DNA of 64,000 nt, from assembly GCA_027922465.2 (NCBI GenBank), contig BQMF02000015.1, forward strand, positions 1,550,001 to 1,614,000. The letters are read 5' to 3'. Shown here piece after piece: positions 44,301-54,935 of this stretch; the first letter of the stretch is position 1; the number at the start of each line of letters is the position of its first letter. A model generated the notes under the pieces. The model did no database searches and had not been told where the DNA came from. It saw only the letters and a program-made list of their open reading frames with translations. The position numbers and the translations under genes were made by a program. This DNA is from Turritopsis dohrnii. Taxonomy: Eukaryota; Cnidaria; Hydrozoa; Anthoathecata; Oceaniidae.

Positions 44301-47300
44301 TTGCTGTCTTTAACATTTTTAGACTGATCTTTTTTGCTTTTTCCAACTCCTTGATTAGCACCTGAACCTACAAGTATTAATACTAGGCCTGAATTATATA
44401 CCATAAAAATCAAGGCCTTCTTAAAAAGTACTCTTCAAAAATCTCTCAACACAAAAGCACAATCAATGGACAAATAATTTTGACATTTTTTCTAGACAAA
44501 ATATTAACAAAAGAACTATAGGGTTCAAAGGTCATCAATTACAATTTCAACCAAAAGGTTTGCTGTGAATAATGTTTTAGAAAGTATTAACTTTTGGATA
44601 CAACAGCAAAACTGTAAATTGAACCACTTTTTAAAACCAAAATTAGGGAGACCCTTATCTAAAAATTGAGGGCAACATCTGCTAAAAAAAGCATAGGGGA
44701 AGTGTATTGGCTCAGCGCTGATCACATCGTTAAAAGAAATACCAAGAGTGAAAGATATTGTGAATTTCCATTTAAAGAAGGCTGTTGTCACATATTCAAA
44801 AAGTTGTTGTCCAAAAGTGATGAAGCTTCTACAGAACAGAATATTTGCAACAAAATAAAAATAAAAACAACCAGGTGTAATTAGAATGAGATATTCAAAA
44901 TTAACAAATGTATTTATTAACAAATGTATTTATTAATGGTGTAATCAAAAACATACGTAAATAAAGAAAAAGGACGCAGTTAGATCTACAATCATTGACA
45001 TTTGTGGTTCATTTTTTATATCAGTTTTTTCCAAAAGCATAAACATGTGCAGGCAATTTCTTCACTTTTGTTTACAAAATCTTCATCCACTAATTTCAGT
45101 ACCATGTTAGTTCCCCTATTTCACGATAGTTTGTTTACTACAGTTCCAGTTAGGCTTCAGGATGGGAACTTTCCTTATTGTCCCCGCAGTGAGGGACAAG
45201 GAATAGTAGTTTCACGAGAAAGTCAGCTTTTGATTTTGTTCATCATCCTCATCCTCATCCTCATCACCTTCCAACTTTTCCTTTTTCTTTTTGCTCTTAC
45301 ATAATTTCTTTAACAAATCTTATTTTGATTATAAAATATGTACACATTTCTTTTGTTGTAGCAATACTTTCTGATATTACTTGTTAAGCCTTATCTACAC
45401 TTTTTAAAAGGTATATTAGCAGTGACTTAGAGATAACAAAAAGTAACAAAAAAGTTTAATGCAGATTTTCAGCTGCAGAAGTAGATCTATTTGGTTCGCA
45501 TATTCCAATTTAGTGTAGCCACCGTTACACTATGCCACAAGGTTACACTACTCATTAAGCAATTTGTTGTATTGTGAAACTTAAATATTTACACTTAGAA
45601 AATATGTGATTTTTGGCACGCGCTTTCTTCACGGCATACAGACACTTTAATCATGATTTATATTTGAAATATTGTGTATAATATTGCAATACATAAAAGA
45701 CAAGCTTTGTCGAAATATTTAAAATATCCCACTTACCAGGCCCCAAATCAATCAAAAAAGTTTTTACAAAAATCCTAATATTACAAAAGTTTGGGTGGAA
45801 GGTTTTCTTTTTTAATGTATAGCTTGCTGTGTGTATAAATTGGAAAGCTTGAGCGTGAGGGCATTTTTAGCTAAAGCTACATGCTAGTATAAACAAGTAA
45901 TACTATCATGGTAATTTGAACCTTTTGCGTTTTACTTCCTGTGAATCTAAATTTTTAAGTAATTTAGATAGAATATCTTTAAAATGTTTCTAAATACACA
46001 ACTACTATGGCAATTATCATAAAAAAGGAATGGATTGAAAAAAATGCATAGACAAGATAGCATGAAATGAAAGCATTATTATTACCAGAAGCTGCAGTGT
46101 TTCCTTCAACCTTGGCTTTAACATCACCATCTTTTTCAGCATCAGAATGATGTGGTGCTTCATTATTCTCATCAACTTGCATTTCCAATTGACTCTGTGA
46201 AGTTTCCTCAGCCGAACTACTTTCTTGTTTTTTACTCTTTTCCTCGCTAGTTTCCTCAAGTGAACCTATTTTTTGTTTTTTAATCTTTTCTTCCATCGTG
46301 AAACTATCTTTTGTTGTCAGAGTGACTTCTTGCTTTCCACTTCCACTGTTTTCTTGATCCGTGATTTTGTTTAGTGTTGTGCTACTTTCACTTAATAATT
46401 CGTTGCTGTTTTCATTGATGACCATTCCCACACAACTCCTTGAAGCTGGCCTTTCCTCAGAATCAGCATCATGTAAACACCTTTTTGAGTCAGTTTCAGA
46501 AGCAAAATCAGAAGCAAAATCGGAATCACAACTGGCGTGATCTTTCGTTCTACTGATGTTACTGTCTTCAGTAATCAAATCTTCATCTTCTGTTTTTTCT
46601 TCATCATTGCCTTCTTCATTATCATATGATGTTGTTTTTTCATCAAGTACATTATCATTGCTTGTACCGAGATCTGAGTCATCAAGTACTGTATCATTAC
46701 TTGTACCAAGATCTGAGTGTGACTGAGATGATTCACCCTAAAAAGTGTAAACATATTATTTAAATCAGAATTTATTCATGATTAAAAAACATGAAAAACA
46801 TTAAAAAAATTTTTTAACAATAATAATATTATATTATATTAGGTATAATAGGTATATTATATTATGTTTATAACTATATATCATTGCCAAGAAATCATCC
46901 AAATTTGTCTATCAAGAAATTGCCTCAAATTCATAACTAAAGTCTAAATTTGATTGGAAAAAAATCATCTAATTTCATAAAATACGCTCTTGATCTCGAA
47001 CTTTGAGTCAAAAATAGGAATATTGTTGTGATGTTGTTACTATGCCAAGAATGATCAATAATCAACTTAGAAAAGTGCAAGAAACTTGTTGTAGAAAAAT
47101 AAACAGAATCTAAAGTGGAGGTGAGAATAGGAAGTTTTCTCGAAAATGTCATTGCACAACCTGGTCCATTATCTGGTAAATTTTTGTTGATTTATTTTTG
47201 CTTTGTGTTTTGTTGTTGCCTTCTGAAAATATTGCTATTACTGTAATATTTGTGTCGCTATTTATTTCCTTTTCGCATCCCCAGCCCCACACTCTCCATC

Positions 47301-50300
47301 CAGGTGATGGTAAGGGTTAGGATTAGGGTTATTTTTATCTCTGTGATGAAGAACCAACTAGTAAAAAAATATGGCAGATACATTTAGGGGACGAAAAGGA
47401 AATAGTGCCACATTTGTTATATACTTGTTTTTTTGTGTGTAAAAGCTCTCTACACTACTCTCTTTCAATGATCATTAATGTCATATACCGTCTATCGTCC
47501 TAACTTCGGACATCCTTCCAAACTTCGGACATAAAAAAAACATATCCACAAATACAAACCACATCAGTAAAAGTCCATACTGCAATGTGAATTAAACTAT
47601 AAATCTAAAACTTGTCACAACTAAACTTAACAAAAATGAAACACTTAAATTAGTTGACTGTACCCTTGAGACGAACGTGATTTATAATTACACTGCGCGT
47701 TTAAAGGCGAATATCCACTATGGATAATTGTCCACGGACATAAATACAAACATACGCAGGTGCTCATTACGTAGGGAAGAGTATTATACAAACATACGCA
47801 GGTGCTCATTACGTAAAGAAGAGTATTGTAAAATCATCATACGCAATTGATTAGTATCAAAGAAAAAAGTCGAAAAAAAATGTAAACAAAACATTTCGCT
47901 AAATGATATTCAATGCTTGGTTCTCTGGTTACCTGGTTCTCATTCAGTTACATATAAAAGATTTAATATATAGTTATTTCAAAAGTTAATACAAGTAGAA
48001 ACCGTCTGCTATAATAGTTGTTCGACAGGATTGCTATTGCTATCCCTTGAGGATGACGTTTATCGTTATTTTCAAATCACTTATTTTCTACACACTTACC
48101 GTAAAGCGGGGTGACTTGAAACACCCTGGGTGACTTGAAACAGCGTCGAAAAAACGTTATTTCTCATGAAATAATGAATGAAACTCTGATTTTTTTTTAG
48201 ATTCCGTTCGGAGACTATCTAGCGCAACATTCAATAGAAAAATTTTATTAATCAAGGAAGTTCTTCGGAAGCTGAAGATGAACAAAGCGCCGAAAATCAG
48301 TACCCCTGTAAAATAGCATGTCACGGCGTTACAGCATATCGCCAAATATAATTTTTTTTTACATTTGTAAAATAGAAAGGTCAAAGGGAGTAATTCCAGA
48401 ATTTTATTGAAAAATATTTAAAACATGAAAGAAATATATGCCATTAAATGTTTCGTTTTTTTTCACTCGATAAAATTCGTCTCTTCGATTATTGCATAAA
48501 TGTTTTTAACAATTATGATGCAATCGAATCATTGATGTGTGACAAAGTTCAGCCGATGGAGTTTCAAAGGTGGTATAAGTCATTTGGTAATTATTATAAG
48601 TTCAATTAATAGAAAGAGTTAATATCTAAGAATTGAACCTCAATAGACTCATTTTACTAAGTACCATAACTGAATACTAATCAGAATTATGAACAAATCG
48701 GTGCTGCAATTATATCCTCCGTTCAAGGCTATGGGAACACCATACTTATTGTGAAATTGGCGATAGACGGGCTGCATGTCGTTACTTTTACAATTTCATA
48801 CTTAACCTCATTACCAGGGCTTCTTCTTGCCTTTTTAATATGGACGCCGTTTCATGCTCCATATACATGTCATATGCAATGGTGCAATAAGTTCGCGTAA
48901 TCCGGATGAAATGATGAAGCGCTTGTGTGGAAAAAACTAAAACGATGGATCAATTTGTGACATATACAAAATATCTTAAACTAAGACAACCACGAAAAAG
49001 AAAGTTGGATACTCTGAATTTTATTATATATATTCAATTTACAAGTTTTAAGTAAGTACAGTCGTGTAAACTAGCTGTAAATTCAAGTTCATCTTGCATG
49101 CTTTTGATATTGTTTCTGAAACAATTACGTTATCACACGCTTAATGATTTTAATGGCTTCAGAACTTATTTTTTACAATCTTTTACCATTCTGAAATTTT
49201 GAGTTTGCAAAATTTACTAACACTCTCCATCGCTTAATAAAAATGAAACTGGCATTAACAAATTATTTTAATTTATGTTTTATACGCAAGTAATCATAGA
49301 TCACACGTTTTCTGTCTTGGCGCTCTATACAACAACATTTTTGTGCAAACAGCACTGTTTCAAGTCACCCCTGCACGATAAATTTCAGTAGGTGTACTTT
49401 GTGAAGCAATAACTTGAGATGACATGCATCAATTAGTTTGAGCACTTCGTAATCTGAAAGACAAAAGATGAATGGACCTTTTTTTCAAAATTTCATAGTA
49501 ATTACTTTCCTAGGTTAAAAGTTATGAGCAAATCTTTTCAAAAAACGGCGAATTTTGTTTCAAGTCACCCCGTTTTACGGTATTTATACGCTTCACGCTG
49601 ACTTTATTGCATTTGAACACATTATTTTATCAGCTTTATATAACATTTTAGTATTTATTGTGACTTGGTTTGATTGATTATGTACATTTCGTTTACCAGA
49701 CAGGTCTGTTTATTTAGCGTGTCCGAAGTTTGGAAGGATGTCCGAAGTTAGGACGATTGACGGTAACGTCTATCCTGGTTAAAGAATTGTAAAAAGAAAA
49801 AATTAAAAAGACAACGTCCTCAAAAAATTTACTCCTGCATTGAAAATGGTGAAAAAGGATGTGTTTTTGTTTTAGTTGTTCAATTTCCGCGCCTTAGCGA
49901 AGGAAATTGTTTGATTTAGACATTCTATCTATCAATCTCCGTAACAGTTTTTTGCCATTTTCGGAAAGTCCGTTCGGATTTCGGATTGTTTGTTTATTCA
50001 GAATAGTTAATGGCAGACCAAAACTCTATGCAAAATGTAATACAAAAAGGCCACTTTCAATATTAATTCATAAAAATAATAAGCTTTTTATACTTTTGAA
50101 ATACTTTTAGAAGTTATTTTAGCCGTTTTATATTTAAAACTTCCCAATTCAATTATCTTTAAATTTTCTTTAAAAAGTCAGTAAAATATGCACACCAAAC
50201 ACGTGAATTGTTCTCGAACCGTTTGGTTTATGTTTTGAAGAAATTGTAGAATTACAAGAAGCTTTGAAGAAGAATTTTGAAGACTTTATCTACTATTGCA

Positions 50301-52451
50301 ATCGAAATATAATCATAAGAACATTCCTTATGGAGGAAATATTGATGTTTAGCTGACTCTGGGAAAAATTCTTGAAAAAGAAGGTGAAGGTTTGATAGTA
50401 AACGAAACTTTGCTGTGAAAAAAACTTTCAATATCGCAGCAGAAATGTATTATAGTATCAAAACGTTACTGGTGAATATGTCTTATCAATAAATGCATGA
50501 AACATGTTCATTTCATTTAATAAAATATTACACCGAAAGTTGAAGATATTGACAAAAACAAACAAATGACATTGTCATAGCAGCACAAATCATTTATATA
50601 TGTTGTGAATGAATTAATCCAAACATACATACTGGAAGTATAAACATGTGCAAGATATTGGTGAACGATATGTCTTATAAAACTGTTTTTCTGGCTCCAA
50701 ATAGTCATAGTGAATTAAAAAACGGTAATGAATTAAAGAAGGGAGACTTATCAAATTATTCATCACTGTACAATGCTCGGTCAAGTTATCACTTGTGTGG
50801 AACTGATTAGTTTTAAATTCACATTTAAAAGATTTTAAGATGACATTGTTCAAAATAATCCTGCAAACCGCTCAATGGAGGCACAATGATTTAGTTTGGA
50901 TATATGTCAGAGGAAAACAAACTTTGGATGATGATTAAAATCCAACCAATTATATACATACAATGAGATCACTAAAGCCTTGTGAAAATTTGGAGTGTAG
51001 TTCTAGGACACAATACCTTAAGGGGATTTTTTTTGTGTGGATTAATGGTTTGCAACTTTTGAGAATTTTGGGCAAATTCGCAAAAATAAATCCACACAAA
51101 ACATCAAGACATGAACGATTCGCGAAAATAAATCCACTCAAAATTTCATGATTTTTTTTGCTCATTTTTTGGCTCTGCGTACCTTTCATATATTAACTAT
51201 TTCCTTGTACTTATCAAGAACCCATTGGTTTTGCCATGTGGCAGACATGGAAATGGTGATTTTTGCTGCTACTTCTAGCTATATTATAAAGTACACACAT
51301 TGCACTTTGTTCCCATTTGCAAATATAAATCCAAACATTTTCCTTGAGAAGCCCTGACTCAAAAAATTAATCCACGCAAAACGCTCTCAAACCTTCGCTC
51401 GCAAAAATTAGTCTACGCAAAAAAAATCCCCTTAAGGTATATCATGTTTGAAAAGAACATTTTCATACAGATCCTAACAAAGTTTTATTGTGTCATTTGT
51501 CTTTTCGTGCACATTGGTGTTATTTATAGACTCCATAGAAGTGGTAATATGCAGACAGTGGTGGATCTAGAGTGTAGTCGCAACTTGTGGAGAAGCCCAT
51601 TAACATAAGTTGTGAATTCAGTTCATATTATCAATGGGATTATTTGAAACTTTTTCTTTCATGTTTGAATTGCTAACACTCTCCTACACAAGTAGCGGCT
51701 TACCTCTGGATCCGCCACTGGCAGGTTTAGTAGAAATAGATTTTCATATTGTATGTTATGTTGATTTAAGTTATGTATATAATTTTTATCTTCTTGTAAT
51801 GCTGTTAAATGTCATGGATTAAAATCTTTGAAATGCCCAAGTTTCACCTGCTCCTATTAATGCAAGTTATGAACAATTTCATGTAGCTAATGTTTACTTA
51901 AATATATTACCAAATTCACATTTCTGGCAAAATTTGGAAGGTGTGCACAAAGAACAATTGGAAAGTCCTGATATTAAAGTTGGCAGTTACTTGCAGATTT
52001 TTCCCTGATTTTTCCCTGATTTTCAAATGATTTGGGTTCACTTCTACCGAAAATATCATTTTATTCTTCATGAACAACCATAAAGTGTCATATTTTTGGG
52101 AATTGTGATACACCTATTCTCACGTAAGCAACAAGAACAGAATGGATAGTCATTCAGATATCTTGAAAATTAGCCTAAAGCTATTTCCTCTAGGCCTGAT
52201 GCGGAAATTGTTCAAGCACTGAGGCTTCTAGTTTGCTTTTGTTTTTAACTGACCTGCTCCTCTTTATCTGGAATTTTGTTTTTGTAACGCTTTAAAGCTT
52301 CTACTTTTACTTTATGGGTTGCTTTAGTAAGGTTCAGTCCTTTAAACCCTTTCTTCGTAGGCTGTGAGTCAGTCTTTTCTTCATCACCATTACCATCGTT
52401 GTGTGTATTTTGATTACTTGACTTTGGTTTTTGCTCATCCTCGTCAGCCAT
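19846..52451 (-). CDS. CFAP44: Cilia- and flagella-associated protein 44 (WDR52), complete, 40 coding exons
   Basis: CFAP44 works with CFAP43 in the tether/tether-head complex that holds inner dynein arm I1/f on axonemal doublets; loss in mammals gives malformed sperm flagella. Every exon was placed by homology pattern and GT-AG borders, and the 6186 coding bases give 2061 aa plus stop (human about 1850). Exon starts (5' base, minus strand): 52451, 46737, 44367, 44016, 42535, 42126, 41644, 39542, 39266, 38357, 37526, 37137, 34941, 34735, 34099, 33698, 32687, 31780, 30483, 30061, 29508, 29072, 28908, 27973, 27723, 26962, 26294, 26091, 25381, 24827, 24218, 23855, 23660, 23225, 22430, 21896, 21339, 20777, 20337, 20034. 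Diagnostic phrases: [63 protein letters not shown] and the C-terminal [12 protein letters not shown]. Start ATG at 52451 follows ACAAA. Large introns are filled with transposons. Confidence 0.93.
25510..25600 (-). repeat. tRNA-derived SINE
   Basis: On the minus strand an A-box-like TGGCCTAGTGG is followed about 40 bases later by a perfect B box, GGTTCGAATCC. The flanking sequence resembles a tRNA acceptor and T arm, but no clean cloverleaf or anticodon stem forms. This is the head of a tRNA-derived SINE in the CFAP44 intron between exons 28 and 29 rather than a working tRNA gene. Confidence 0.65.
26349..26389. repeat. (CAA)n microsatellite
   Basis: About 13 uninterrupted CAA units in the CFAP44 intron between exons 26 and 27. 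Confidence 0.95.
30153..30197. repeat. (AAAC)n microsatellite
   Basis: Imperfect AAAC repeats about 15 bases downstream of the CFAP44 exon 19 donor (minus strand). Confidence 0.9.
32995..33326 (+). mobile_element. Helitron-like element, 5'-truncated copy
   Basis: Shares with 63200-63508 the ordered phrases TTGGGGAAATATCT, GATAACTGA-GTTTTTTGGGG, GGCGAT-TGGTGACAAA, ATGACATCATCAAAATCTTT and an end in ATACTAG followed by T. The 5' TC terminus was not found. It lies in the CFAP44 intron between exons 16 and 17. Confidence 0.55.
35579..36402 (-). mobile_element. Helitron-like non-autonomous element, copy 2
   Basis: Same termini as the 13452-14353 copy: minus-strand start TCTATATATTAATAGCC after A, end in the GCCGCC/GGCGGC hairpin and CTAG before T. 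The internal sequence is clearly alignable (for example GGCACGTGCTAAATGAATAA) with several indels. It sits in the CFAP44 intron between exons 12 and 13. Confidence 0.7.
37994..38215. mobile_element. TA-flanked inverted-repeat element, CCTTATTCCAGG family, deleted copy
   Basis: Starts CCTTATTCCAAGAAATTAAC and ends GTTAATTTATTGGAATAAAG with TA on both sides, the same ends as 12827-13383 with a few changes. It is 222 bp with no coding content, a MITE-sized derivative in the CFAP44 intron between exons 10 and 11. Confidence 0.65.
39690..40760 (+). pseudogene. Decayed Penelope-like retroelement
   Basis: The plus strand keeps pieces in the order expected for a Penelope-like element. A reverse-transcriptase block comes first, [20 protein letters not shown] then [16 protein letters not shown] (about 39835-39945). 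It is followed by an IVKDKT...[13 protein letters not shown] block (about 40240-40305) and, after a minisatellite, [16 protein letters not shown] (about 40500-40545), which resembles the GIY-YIG endonuclease part. Several stops and frameshifts separate them. It is inserted antisense in the CFAP44 intron between exons 7 and 8. Confidence 0.7.
40349..40494 (+). repeat. 18-bp minisatellite, eight units
   Basis: Eight tandem copies of an 18-base unit, AATAGATGACCACAGTGG, with G/A variation at the first base and one T-to-C change (GACGACC). In the Penelope frame each unit reads DDHSGI, so it is an expansion inside the former coding region. Confidence 0.95.
41110..41415. repeat. Dispersed repeat, copy 2 of the 6190-6545 family
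   Basis: Alignable with 6190-6545 over most of its length (aacaatgattttcatcaa, gcaggaccagaaacagtct). It lies in the CFAP44 intron between exons 7 and 8. Confidence 0.6.
43224..43822. mobile_element. Inverted-repeat element, hAT-like ends
   Basis: The left end TTAGGGGCTGTTTATA pairs imperfectly with the right end TATAAACAACCTCTAA. Internal GGCTGGAAATTCCA / GATTTCCAGCCCAG phrases make further inverted pairs, and CACACCCG is repeated. No transposase frame. The superfamily is uncertain. It lies in the CFAP44 intron between exons 4 and 5. Confidence 0.45.
45285..45915. mobile_element. Partial relative of the left-edge fold-back element
   Basis: Shares cttacataatttctttaac, tttctgatattacttgttaa, ggtatattagca and, further in, attggaaagcttgagcg- and gcatttttagctaa-type phrases with 985-2060 and with the inverse of 3110-3330. 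It lies in the CFAP44 intron between exons 2 and 3. A neighbouring plus-strand frame (44666-44884) is unrecognised. Confidence 0.5.
47251..47412. mobile_element. Small MITE-like inverted repeat
   Basis: TGTGTCGCTATTTATTTCCT at the left pairs, with small gaps, with AGGAAATAGTGCCACA at the right. The centre holds the telomere-like phrase GGGTTAGGATTAGGGTT, which is not an array. It is 160 bp, in CFAP44 intron 1. Confidence 0.4.
47488..49763. mobile_element. TA-flanked inverted-repeat element, outer (CCGTCTATCGTCC family)
   Basis: Left CCGTCTATCGTCCTAACTTC continues with TTCGGACATCCTTCC. The right end is its reverse complement with one mismatch near the tip, giving inverted repeats of about 44 bp. 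TA dinucleotides flank both sides (47486-47487, 49764-49765). The CTTCGGACA motif occurs twice at each end. It contains a second complete element at 48099-49580. No transposase frame remains. It lies in CFAP44 intron 1. Confidence 0.75.
48099..49580. mobile_element. TA-flanked inverted-repeat element nested in the previous one
   Basis: Starts CCGTAAAGCGGGGTGACTTG and ends with the inverse ...AGTCACCCCGTTTTACGG, with TA at 48097-48098 and 49581-49582. The GGGTGACTTGAAAC motif is repeated inside the left end, and TTTCAAGTCACCCC twice near the right end. It is 1482 bp, AT-rich, with no long frame, so non-autonomous. Position and intact ends show that it inserted after the outer element. Confidence 0.75.
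51016..51437. mobile_element. TA-flanked inverted-repeat element (CCTTAAGGGG family)
   Basis: Starts CCTTAAGGGGATTTTTTTTG and ends AAAAAATCCCCTTAAGG, flanked by TA on both sides. Internal AAATAAATCCACACAAAA-like units recur several times towards each end. It is 422 bp and non-coding, in CFAP44 intron 1. Confidence 0.75.
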
Positions 52452-52736
52452 TTTGTTTTGTCTCGTTTATTGTCGACTTGTTAAAAATACTCCTACAAAC
52501 CAGATCAGAATAAGGAAGCTCCTTGTTTATTCGTTTCTAACGGCAAATATTACGGCTGTCGGCTTTTAGTTCTTTCTTAGAATTAAAAACTCAAAAGAAC
52601 TTCTTCCCTTTTTGTGCTCTTTATCATTTATGATATTAAACTGAAACACAACTGTGATTTTATTCATAAGACACCATATTAACGCACTATATTAAAATTT
52701 GCACAAGTAAGAACTACTTAATAAGTCAAAAAATCG

Positions 52737-52984
52737 TCAGCAAAAGCTTTGATCCACGATGTCTCTGGAACCATTGGTCGTTAACTTGCACATCTTCTGG
52801 ATCAGCTTCTTAAGATCTACAATATGGCGCAATTTTTCATTTATGGTGGTTATGTGATCTTAATTTTCATGAGAAAATCGGACTACCTGCTCCCTGAATC
52901 ATTTTAAAAATTCTGATCCAGAAGATGTGCAAGTTAACGACCAATGGTTCCAGAGACATCGTGGATCAAAGCTTTTGCTGACGT
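52737..52984. mobile_element. MITE with 70-bp inverted arms
   Basis: The left arm (52737-52808) starts CGTCAGCAAAAGCTTTGATC. The right arm (52913-52984) is its near-perfect reverse complement, ending CAAAGCTTTTGCTGACG. The arms surround a loop of roughly 100 bases, and the whole would fold into a stable hairpin. No coding content. It lies about 290 bp upstream of the CFAP44 start codon. Confidence 0.7.
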
Positions 52985-54729
52985 GATCATTTAGTATTAC
53001 AGCAGCCCCAAAATACCGAAAACTTTTCCGAAAGCTATAGCCCTGCTGGTCCAATGTGGACACAATTAAACGTTAGTTATCTATCTCCATTGGTTAACGA
53101 GATATTTGGCCCTAAACATCGAGTTCTTTTAGGTCTGCAATGTAGTGTTTCACACTTGTGGCGATTAGTAAGTAAGTAAGTAACGGGAGTTTGAAAAGCG
53201 GAGCAGAAGGATAGTCGTTTACATTTCCAGGGGACGCAAGGGTGAATTGTTTCTTCAACAAAATGTGTTATGTATTTTTTTATATTTTCTCGCTCAAACC
53301 ATTTGTTATATAACCTACAGTGATCGAAGAAACAAAGCAATCATTTATGCCTCACATACATTCTGTACATCGAAGCCGCTCAAAATAAGACCGTTTCGGA
53401 TAAAAATATGTTCTGCAATGGCAATTTCTATTACTCTTGGATAAAATTCGATCTTACCAAATCACTCATTTAGGTTTGCCGTGGCTGGCAAGCCAATGAA
53501 ACACTTGACTGAGGAGGTGGAAGTTACTACGTTCATGAAAATTTGTAGAAAAGTTGTTCAAAAAATATGTTAATATGTCCGAGATATCGTTGATCAAGGA
53601 TTTCACTGGATTTGATCAGTATTATTAGAAAAAAATCTCTGAAGAGCAATTAAATACCAGAACAAAGATGGGTAAATGGGTAAGACTCTGTGCAATCGGT
53701 GTATGGGATCGGGATGTGGAGCATTCTTTAATGTTAGGATTGGTATAGTCCCTTAGAGTTGATCATGAGCATGGATGTCGATGATGACGTCGTAGTCACT
53801 AACTATAAAATCTTTATGACAATCTACTCATGACAACAAAACATGACTGGGAAAAATAGGTTCATTGAAATTTTGACAAAAGCAGTTGTGAAATTCCCTT
53901 AAGTACCGTTAAGAATACATGCCTCCATTGACTTCTACGATCGTACTTTACCAACTAGAATCGAACTTCAACTTCTGTTTATTTTAGCTTTTAAACTCTG
54001 ATTCCTCATGGCTTCTTACATTCTTACATATCAAACTTTCAAAAGTGAAAACAAAACATTTTTCTTCCTGTCCTATTTTCATACGTTGGACAGGTGATCC
54101 GAAATTTTCGTAAAAACGTTTTCTATATATACCTAATACTGCATATACCTGGCTGAAATTCACTTTAAATATCTTTCAACAGATGTATGTTATATATTAT
54201 ATATATACTATATAATTAGTAATTATAATTAATAATAATAATTATAATTAATATATAATATAATTAATATAAAAACAATTAAAAACAACAGCTTCTTCAA
54301 CAAATTTTCGACATCTTACTGATGAAAATATTGTTTTTTAACAATATAAGGCTGTACAAATTTGTAAATTAGCTTTTTTTATATATCGATACAAATAGTA
54401 AAGGCCGTACTCGTAAACTGAACCACGTTGCGCAAGGCTCAAAAGCTGATTAAAAATGTTGTATATATCACGTTCAAGATTTTTAAGATTTGAAACTTGC
54501 CAATTTGATAGAAATGGTTTTCTGAGAATGAAACTTCGTCCGAAAAAAGACGAGGCAATCAACCAATTTGATGTACATTTTATTACGTCACTCTTTCAGC
54601 CTCGTTTCACAGCAAAAAGATCTTTGTTCCTGGTTTCAAACGAAGCTTAAATTTGAGATTTCAGATATTGTTTATTTTGTTAACATCTAATCGTCTGCCG
54701 TTAGTTTTGAAGTTGCTACACGCGCGTGT

Positions 54730-54935
54730 ATGATTCAAAATCATTATGTTGTGAATACTCAAAATTCGAATACCCAAGGGACCAAAAAACTCTCAATTCA
54801 TGGAGTGTCCGAATTACGGAGGTTTTTGTTTACAAAGAAATAACAGATAAAGGGACCATGAAATTCGTTCGAATTACAGAGAGAGTTCGAATCACAGAGA
54901 GAGTTCGAATTATGAATTATGAATTCTGAACCTTA
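54730..54935. repeat. GTTCGAATTA-type dispersed repeat, copy 2
   Basis: Holds CGAATTACGGAGG, TACAAAGAAATAACAGATAA and three tandem-like AGAGAGAGTTCGAAT phrases (54860-54915). Related to 5480-5625. Confidence 0.45.

Larger units (their letters stand above)
44172..52451 (-). other. CFAP44: CFAP44 exons 1-3: disordered acidic N-terminus
   Basis: Exons 52451-52254, 46737-46086 and 44367-44172 encode about residues 1-349. Exon 2 (652 bp) is almost entirely Ser, Glu, Asp, Lys and Thr. It has a tandem 13-residue repeat near its start ([13 protein letters not shown] then [13 protein letters not shown]) and two KKQ...EETSEEK-like units. Exon 3 ends in a D/N-rich run ([12 protein letters not shown]). 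Then comes MDFLSLYHSFGYEC, where the recognisable CFAP44 fold begins. This N-terminus is the least conserved part and explains part of the extra length over the human protein. Confidence 0.85.

Noticed and set aside
44525..44923. A 132-codon minus-strand frame
   Set aside because: Rich in F, I, L and C with no domain pattern; it lies opposite the more protein-like plus-strand frame in a transposon-rich intron. No splice or homology support.
47311..47331. Telomere-like GGGTTAGGATTAGGGTT
   Set aside because: Only two or three degenerate units inside a small inverted-repeat element; no array.
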